Positions 58,506 through 64,000 of a stretch of DNA of 64,000 nucleotides are shown one piece after another. The notes beneath the pieces were generated by a model. It was not told the DNA's origin. It made no database searches and was given only the letters and a program-made list of their open reading frames with translations. A program made the translations under genes and the position numbers. Origin of the DNA: Panicum virgatum (lineage: Eukaryota; Streptophyta; Magnoliopsida; Poales; Poaceae); the NCBI RefSeq assembly GCF_016808335.1, contig NC_053142.1, forward strand, positions 49,595,992 to 49,659,991, read 5' to 3'. The first letter of the stretch is position 1; every line of letters begins with the position of its first letter.

Positions 58506-58687
58506 CGCTCGGGCTAGCGCGCGACGAGCTCGGAGATGAGAGTGCCAATCATTTTTTTATTCGTGGGGAGTCTACTCTCAATTGGGATTCGACTCTTCTC
58601 TCTCTCCTCCATGATTCGACTTCTCCAGCGGCGAGGATTCGGTTTGTGTCTTCGACGTGGCACATGGTTCGGCCACTAGAGAAGCCC

Positions 58688-59332
58688 AGCTTGCTTCCAT
58701 TCCTTTGCTGTGAAATACTATACAGTGTGCGGTCGATGTCATAGCAATCACAGCCGGCTGTTGATCGATCGATCTTGCATACATACGCATGCGTGCATGG
58801 GCTGGTCCTGGCCTGGGAAGAATGGAGTTGGATCAGCTAGCAATGCCTGCAGCGAGCGTCACACACACACACACCCCGATACAGCATGCAGTGTCGGGAG
58901 GGCGTCAAATCTGTCGGGCTTTTACTCCCCAGTAATGATAGTATTAACAAGAGGGATCGATCGGAGAGGCGCCTGACTTCCCGGCCGCTGAAACTACTAG
59001 GCCAGCAGTGCAGACTGTGCAGTGCAGGGAGTGAGCCTGGCTCTGGGCTCTGGCTACTCCTGCTGTATGTTTTCGTGGTGTGGGATTAGCGAAAAAAGAG
59101 ATATTGCCAATCCCGATAAATAAAGAAGTGATGAAGGGTCAAAAGCTCGGCCGGAAAAGGGAAAAAGCTACTATACTCCAGAGCAGCAGCAGCAGGCCAG
59201 CAGCCTCACCTTCAAGCCGGGCCGAAGAGAGCGAGACGGCGTGCCACGCGTGAATGGTGTGTGTCGTTGGATTGGTGGGGATGCGTAGCTGCATAGCTGC
59301 ATAACTATACTTTTTCTGTTTTTATTTATATA
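58688..59332. other. Intergenic DNA, no gene seen
   Basis: Short stretch with a CA microsatellite at about 58860-58874. No gene or TE boundary is supported. Confidence 0.5.
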
Positions 59333-59626
59333 CTAGATGTATAGCCCGCGCATTTGCAAATATAATTTACGATAATAGATAGCATGATGTATGGTAAAAA
59401 TATAGTATGACCTTTAAGTAAGAATACAACGACATACAAATTTTTCAATTTTCATAATAGCATTGGTGGGTGATTTTTAATTAGGCTCATGGGTATTTTA
59501 GGCTAATTTTTATCGTAATGACAGTGATGGGTAATTTTTATTTTTCTATTTTTCTTCGATTAATGTAGAAATTTTTAGGCCTTGAGAGCGAACGTGGAGG
59601 CTCCGTTTGTTGGCCAAATAATAAGA
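59333..59626 (-). mobile_element. Non-autonomous Helitron, family B, copy 2
   Basis: On the minus strand it starts TCTTATTATTTGGCC (59626) and ends GCTATACATCTAG (CTAG at 59333-59336). It is homologous to 20141-20641 over 'aattaggNNcatgggtatttt' through 'gcgaacgtggaggctccgtt'. It is an internally deleted copy (294 bp), and the 3' hairpin seen in copy 1 is decayed here. Flanking A/T is correct. Confidence 0.8.
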
Positions 59627-60311
59627 TAAAAGATTATAGTATTAGATTTGTCCTAAGTCAAATTTTACAAATTTTGACCAAACTTATATAAAAAATAATA
59701 ACATTTACAATACCGAATTTATTTCATTGGATCCACCATAAACTATAGGTTGATAGTGCATATGTTGGATAGTATAATTATTACTATGTTTTTCTATAAA
59801 TTTAATCAAAATTAGACATGTAAATAAAAACTGGTGGCCGACGAACCCCCGGCGCCCGTTCCTGTAAGGTTCTGCCATCATAGAAATAGAAGTTTGTTTG
59901 GCTAGAAACAAAAGGAAGAAGAAGATAAAACATTTAGAACATCTCCAACAAATTATTTATCCTCTCCCCAATACTAAAAATTTGTTATTTATCCCCTCTT
60001 GATCAAATGTAGGGGGCTTCCTGGCTCCACCGTACCCTTCTTTGAGTAATCTGCTACAACACTGCCTACCAAAAATATAAATAGTATTATTGATAACGGA
60101 GAGAGAAAATATATAGGAGATGAGAGATAAGTAATCTACTGGAGACACTCTTAGATTTTACTTTTGAGCCGTCAGCCTATGACCAGCTCTCAAAAATTGT
60201 CGTATGAAGGCGCCGTCGCCCGTCGATTCCTCACCCTCCGCCGCACCGCACCTCCATCACATGTAGATTATAATTCCTCCACATGTAGATTTTAATTCCG
60301 GCTCCGCCAGT
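59627..60311. other. AT-rich intergenic DNA
   Basis: AT-rich DNA with no supportable gene; it ends at the left border of the LTR at 60312. 'aacatctccaaca' (59939) and 'actggagacactctta' (60138) could be decayed MITE ends. Confidence 0.45.
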
Positions 60312-61677
60312 TGTAGGATCAAGGACACCGACTAGAGGGGGTGAATAGACAGTTTTAAACTTCAAACACAAACACTAAAAAAATTTAATTAGTAAAATAA
60401 GAGAGCTTCTACTTCTAGCAAGACCTATTACAAGTTGGGTTTGCAACCTAGGATGACAAGAGACAATTCAAGCACTAGAAAAGTAAATTGCTCAAAGTAA
60501 ATTGCAAGTATTGAAATGAGCAAAGAAATAACCAAGCTTGACACAAGAATTTTTCCCGTGGTGTCGATGACTTGCCGGTCACCCCTAATCCACGTTGAGG
60601 TGGATTCAAAGAATCGCCCGCTCCTCTATCAAGACTCCCCTTGATTTTGAGCCAGCTTGAATCAATGAATCTCTCCAAACCTCGATTCCACTAGAGTTGC
60701 TCTTCACCACTCCGGTGAGGTGAGCACAAAGACCTCTCACAACCAATTTCGGGGCTCCTCCAAAATCTCCTTGAAGGGGTGCACGAAATCAACTCCTCCA
60801 AGACGTCTAGGGAGCGGCAACTCCCAAGAGTAACAAGTCGATGATGCTTGCTTCAAGATTCCCTAGTACCACAAAGCTTAAACTCTTGATACAATGCACT
60901 AGGATGCTCTCACACTCACAAAAATGCAATCCCTAAGCAAAGAGTGTGTGAGTGAGGGGGAAACAAGCTCTAGTATGTCAAGAAAGCTTTCCAAGAGGCC
61001 AAAAGCGCTCCCCCACGGCCGGACATGAGATATATATAGAGTACCCCTCGGGATCTAGCCGTTATATTCAAAACGCATGAAAACTGAGCATTCGCGGACT
61101 GTTCGCCTTAGACAAACCGAACTGTCCGCTGGTCAAAGCCAACGGCTAGAAACCCAATCATTATGTGTCAAAGTCGACCGTTACAGCACTTCGCGGACTG
61201 TCCGCTCCCTAGGGGCGGACTGTCCGCAGTTCAAAAGCTAAATGACTCAGAGAAGGCAGTGTCTCTAGGGGGCCGAACCGTCCGCCCTTACAGTCAGTTC
61301 AAGCTTTTTAAACTTAGTCACCGTTTTCTCAAAACGTCGTTAGCCCTCATGCATGCAACTTATGTTTGAGCAAAATGGCACTAAAGAACAGTCAAGTAAG
61401 GGTACAACAACCCCTCTTGATAGTACGGCTATGTATCCTATTAATCCAGTCATATTTCAACCACTAATCATCTTATGACCGGCAAAATAGAAAAGCCCTA
61501 ACATATACCTTTGCCTTGAGCGAAACCATCCATGTCATCTCCAATTTTTTTCATGGAATCAACTTATGCACACATTCTCTTGGACCAACCTTACATTCAA
61601 ATTCTCTCAAGAAATCGTTAGTCCATAAATATTGTCATTAATTACCAAAACACGAATTAGGGGCCTAGATGCTTTCA
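60312..61677 (-). mobile_element. 3' LTR of a minus-strand LTR retrotransposon
   Basis: On the minus strand the LTR starts TGAAAGCATCTAGGCCCC (61677) and ends GATCCTACA (60312), giving 1366 bp. It is preceded by a polypurine tract AAAAAAGGGAGA (61679-61690), which fixes orientation and the LTR start. A TATATATA box lies at 61031-61038. It contains palindromic GCGGACTGTCCGC at 61193-61205 and 61215-61227, plus related words. The sequence style matches grass Copia elements of the Sirevirus type. The 5' LTR and gag-pol lie beyond the window, so the target duplication (CCAGT at 60307-60311 on this side) cannot be checked. Confidence 0.82.
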
Positions 61678-62271
61678 ATCTCCCTTTTTTGGTAATTGAT
61701 GACAACACTTTCAAAAGAGTGATAAAGAGTTTTTAAGTCAACTTTATACACAAGGCATAAGGTAGACTTGGAATTGAACTTTGATAGAACTTATCCATTT
61801 TTCTTGAAAATTTCACAATAAGGTATGGATAAATTTCACCTTAGTTCGATAAGTAGAGAGAACTCCCCCTTGATATGTGCATATAAATTTGAATGAAGAC
61901 CAATTGCACATATTTATGAATTTGAAAATTTGACAGAGTTTCCCCTACAAGTGGAAATCGAGGCATATATATATAATTTAAGCTTAAACGGTTAGCACAA
62001 CCTCAAATCTCCAAGAACTTGAAACAACCACATGGTTTCAAAAGATAGACACGAATCAACATAGTTCATCACATATTACAAACCAAGTTCCAAGTTCAAC
62101 CAACAAGTTCATGCAAGCGAAAAGATAAACATGCAATGCAAGAAGTCCAACACACATCGAGTTTAAACACAAACTAAACAAAGTTCAACGCAGCAAATAA
62201 CACATAAGCACATGAGCTCCCCCTAGATCACATATCTCTACCCCTTTGGCATCAATTGCCAAAAAGATCCA
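61678..62271 (-). mobile_element. Non-coding internal region before the 3' LTR
   Basis: Internal retrotransposon DNA between the accessory frame and the polypurine tract. On the minus strand, 'gatgccaaaggggtagagat' and 'gatctagggggagctcatg' resemble the purine-rich 'aaagggggag' motifs that follow coding regions in Sirevirus-type elements. No coding is seen. Confidence 0.6.
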
Positions 62272-63637
62272 TCAATCATCCATCGGCGGCGGAGGCAGAG
62301 GTGGCGGGTAGAACGGCTGATGCGGATAGAACTCAGGAGGAGGCACTGGAGCTGGATGCACTGAGTAGAAATGATCTGAGAAGCCCGTGAATGTGGTGTT
62401 GAATGTGTTGAAGCTCTGCTGCAACTGCCGCTGGCTCTCCACAAGCTGCTCATACTACTCAGAATAAGGCAAATCATCAAAACGAGTATCCAGGGCTGCA
62501 ATATCTGAGTGCAGAGTCTCCTGAACATACTGCAACTGACTCATTATGGGCTGATACATGGTATTCTGAATATGTTGCCCAAAGGATTGAAATCCTACAT
62601 TCATGTGCTGCTGAAAATTTTGACCCATTGTTTGAAATCCCAAGTTCATTTGATTCTGCATCTGAGTGGCAAGCCCCTCAATCTGAGTATTCATGTTCTG
62701 CTACATATTTGCAAAGTATGGATCAAAATATCCAGCTGGAGACACCCACGGCTGCTGCATAGGAGGTGGAGGAGGTGGCATGGCCTCCTGGTTTTCATCT
62801 TCACCCATATTTTCTTCATCACCCTCATTTTCATTTTCATCACCTTCAGGCTCAGACTCATGCTCAGGATGGAATGGAGTCAATGGCCTCTGAAGAAATG
62901 CAGTCTCATTCTTGAATGGCCTGAATGGAGTATGCTTGCACTCACAAGGACCTCTAAAGTTGGTCTTGGCATTGATTACAGACATGATATAGGGAGCAAA
63001 GTATAGATTCATCTCAAGATTTAGCCTCAATTCTGCCATTTGATCCATGATGAGAGCAATAATGTTTATCTTTCTCCATTCATGATATGAGAGATCATAT
63101 TTCAATAGAGACCACGAACTTTATCTTTATTTTCACTCTTTGGCATAAAAGTGACTCTTGCAATCTTGTTGATCACAGCAGGATGGTGTTTAAGACCATG
63201 AGTTTTACCAAAGGAACGACGAATTCCTGACCGAGCAGACTCATAAAATATGGGATAATCATCCTCATTCATAGAATTTTTCAGCACAATGTTGGCACTA
63301 TTCTCAGCTGTAATAAACTCATAATCTAACTCATTCGCAGCAGCAAACTGAGCAAAGGATGCATAATATGTCCTTTTTCCAGTGGTCCACCAGAATTTTT
63401 CTTCTACTAAATCAATCTCTAAGGTTGCATAGAATTGGCGGATAATTGTCTCATTCCAATCACATCTATGCTGAAAGAATTAGTTAATCTCATACTTTCA
63501 AATTTAGGTACTAAGTCAGCCATGACTGCTTGATTACTCATATATGCTAGGTCAATAATCTGATGGCTGAACACAGTTTTCTTGAGCATATAACCAAAAA
63601 AGACATCTTGTTGTACCTGAGTTTTGAAAAACAACAC
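62272..63637 (-). pseudogene. Broken accessory ORF of the LTR retrotransposon
   Basis: Minus-strand open segments 63419-63637, 63102-63287, 62701-63105 and 62455-62694 read as parts of one protein. They are separated by at least two frameshifts and in-frame TAG codons at about 62701 and 62455; the last frame runs on to a stop at 62272-62274. It resembles the plant 'putative plant transposon protein' family found in grass retroelements. Landmarks are 'HHPAVINKIARVTF', 'APYIMSVINAKTNFRG' and 'HTPFRPFKNE', then an acidic stretch, a proline run and a glutamine/methionine-rich helical repeat (NxGFQ). Its place between pol and the 3' LTR is where some plant Copia elements carry an extra (env-position) frame. 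The function is unknown. The copy is not functional as it stands. Confidence 0.72.
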
Positions 63638-64000
63638 ATTTGTATCTCGGTCTTGATGGAGTTGATTTACTGATCTTGCATTTGCATATGACTCGGTTGT
63701 TCAACGTCTGCCAGGCTGGTTCATGGATTGCACATCAATAACTTCATCATCATCACTATCTTCTGCAGCAGAGGACTCAGCAGCTAGATCACTCTGATTA
63801 GGAGCATAATCTTCATCATTCAGATCATCATATCTTCTTTGCCTTTTTGATGCATTTGCCTTTGTAAGCTTTGATGTAGCAGCGGAGAAAAACCTTCGAA
63901 CGGCTGATGGGACATGGTGGAGGAGCTCGCGGAGAGTTCGGGGATGCGCTCGGACCGTCCGGGATCACGCCAAATGCCCTCCCCTTGAGGGGTCCCTTTC
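63638..64000 (-). mobile_element. Retrotransposon interior, upstream part of the accessory frame
   Basis: Minus-strand sequence continues the accessory region with an acidic serine-rich coding-like stretch (about 63720-63830, complement of 'tcatcatcatcactatc') and further frame breaks. The window ends inside the element near a CGGACCGTCCG palindrome (63952-63962) like those in the LTR. Confidence 0.55.

Larger units (their letters stand above)
57679..58687. mobile_element. GC-rich TIR element with internal repeats
   Basis: Ends GGGCAGCTCCAGTGGC and GCCACTAGAGAAGCCC are imperfect inverted repeats (about 13 of 16 positions). The motif AGTGGCGAGTCGAATCC occurs twice near the left end, and related 'ggattcgac/ggcgaggattcgg' sequence occurs near the right end. 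The interior is GC-rich with two minisatellites. No target duplication is certain. A Mutator- or PIF-like non-autonomous element is possible, perhaps carrying captured host sequence. Confidence 0.55.

Noticed and set aside
58221..58517. Possible repeat protein with GELGDEEARERGG units
   Set aside because: Repeat lies inside a GC-rich mobile element; upstream and downstream coding not recognisable. Kept as repeat only.
1..64000. CRISPR arrays, bacterial operons, phage or organelle insertions
   Set aside because: No regularly spaced repeats with unique spacers, no dense same-strand gene runs, no recognisable plastid or mitochondrial genes.

Overview
The window looks like nuclear DNA of a grass, most likely a panicoid (millet/sorghum-type) species. 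The evidence is intron-containing plant genes with grass-type coding sequence, GC-rich first exons, many Tourist-like MITEs with TTA/TAA target duplications, hAT MITEs, small Helitrons and grass-type LTR retrotransposons. I see no bacterial-style operons, CRISPR arrays, rRNA or tRNA genes.

Only three genes are convincingly protein coding, all in the right half. (1) 35275-37951 (+): a ten-exon euAP2-type transcription factor with two AP2 domains, two EAR-type repression motifs and a miR172 target site in its last exon. It matches what I remember of rice SHAT1. (2) 48477-51652 (+): a five-exon, roughly 889-residue coiled-coil filament-like plant protein (FPP). (3) 54718-55689 (-): a three-exon WUSCHEL-related homeobox gene, WOX4. 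From memory, rice carries SHAT1 and WOX4 very close together on the long arm of chromosome 4, so the block looks syntenic. FPP and WOX4 converge tail to tail.

Region by region: 1-10.4 kb is intergenic DNA with several MITEs (one hAT type with an 8-bp duplication, one MITE nested in another). 10.4-12.0 kb holds a truncated MITE cut by an LTR-like segment. 12.0-17.9 kb is AT-rich and GC-rich intergenic DNA with a 184-bp tandem duplication. 17.9-20.7 kb carries Helitrons and a small MITE. 21.2-27.0 kb is decayed, non-coding LTR-retrotransposon (LARD-like) material. 27-32 kb has a Helitron end and a complete Helitron inserted in a MITE, with both boundaries resolved. 33.1-34.0 kb is the 3' end of a LINE. 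34.8-38.5 kb is the AP2 gene. 38.9-40.2 kb is a Helitron with an internal tandem duplication. 41.2-42.2 kb is a GC-rich element with terminal inverted repeats. 42.28-42.87 kb is a solo LTR with a perfect 5-bp target duplication. 45.8-46.8 kb has two MITEs just upstream of FPP. 57.1-58.7 kb has two neighbouring MITEs and a GC-rich TIR element with in-frame 48-bp repeats. 59.3-59.6 kb is a small Helitron. 60.3-64.0 kb is the 3' half of a minus-strand LTR retrotransposon with a broken accessory (env-position) reading frame.

The three genes are not a pathway. Two are developmental regulators (spikelet/abscission identity and vascular/meristem maintenance in the known orthologues) and one is a structural coiled-coil protein. 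No undescribed multi-gene system is evident. The most informative unusual signals are the Helitron boundaries (including a family whose 5' terminus lacks the canonical TC), an in-frame stop-free 84-nt intron in the AP2 gene, tandem NAGNAG splice acceptors, and a start-stop element in the likely WOX4 leader. Exon boundaries were placed by hand from splice signals, reading frame and remembered protein families; no alignment was run.
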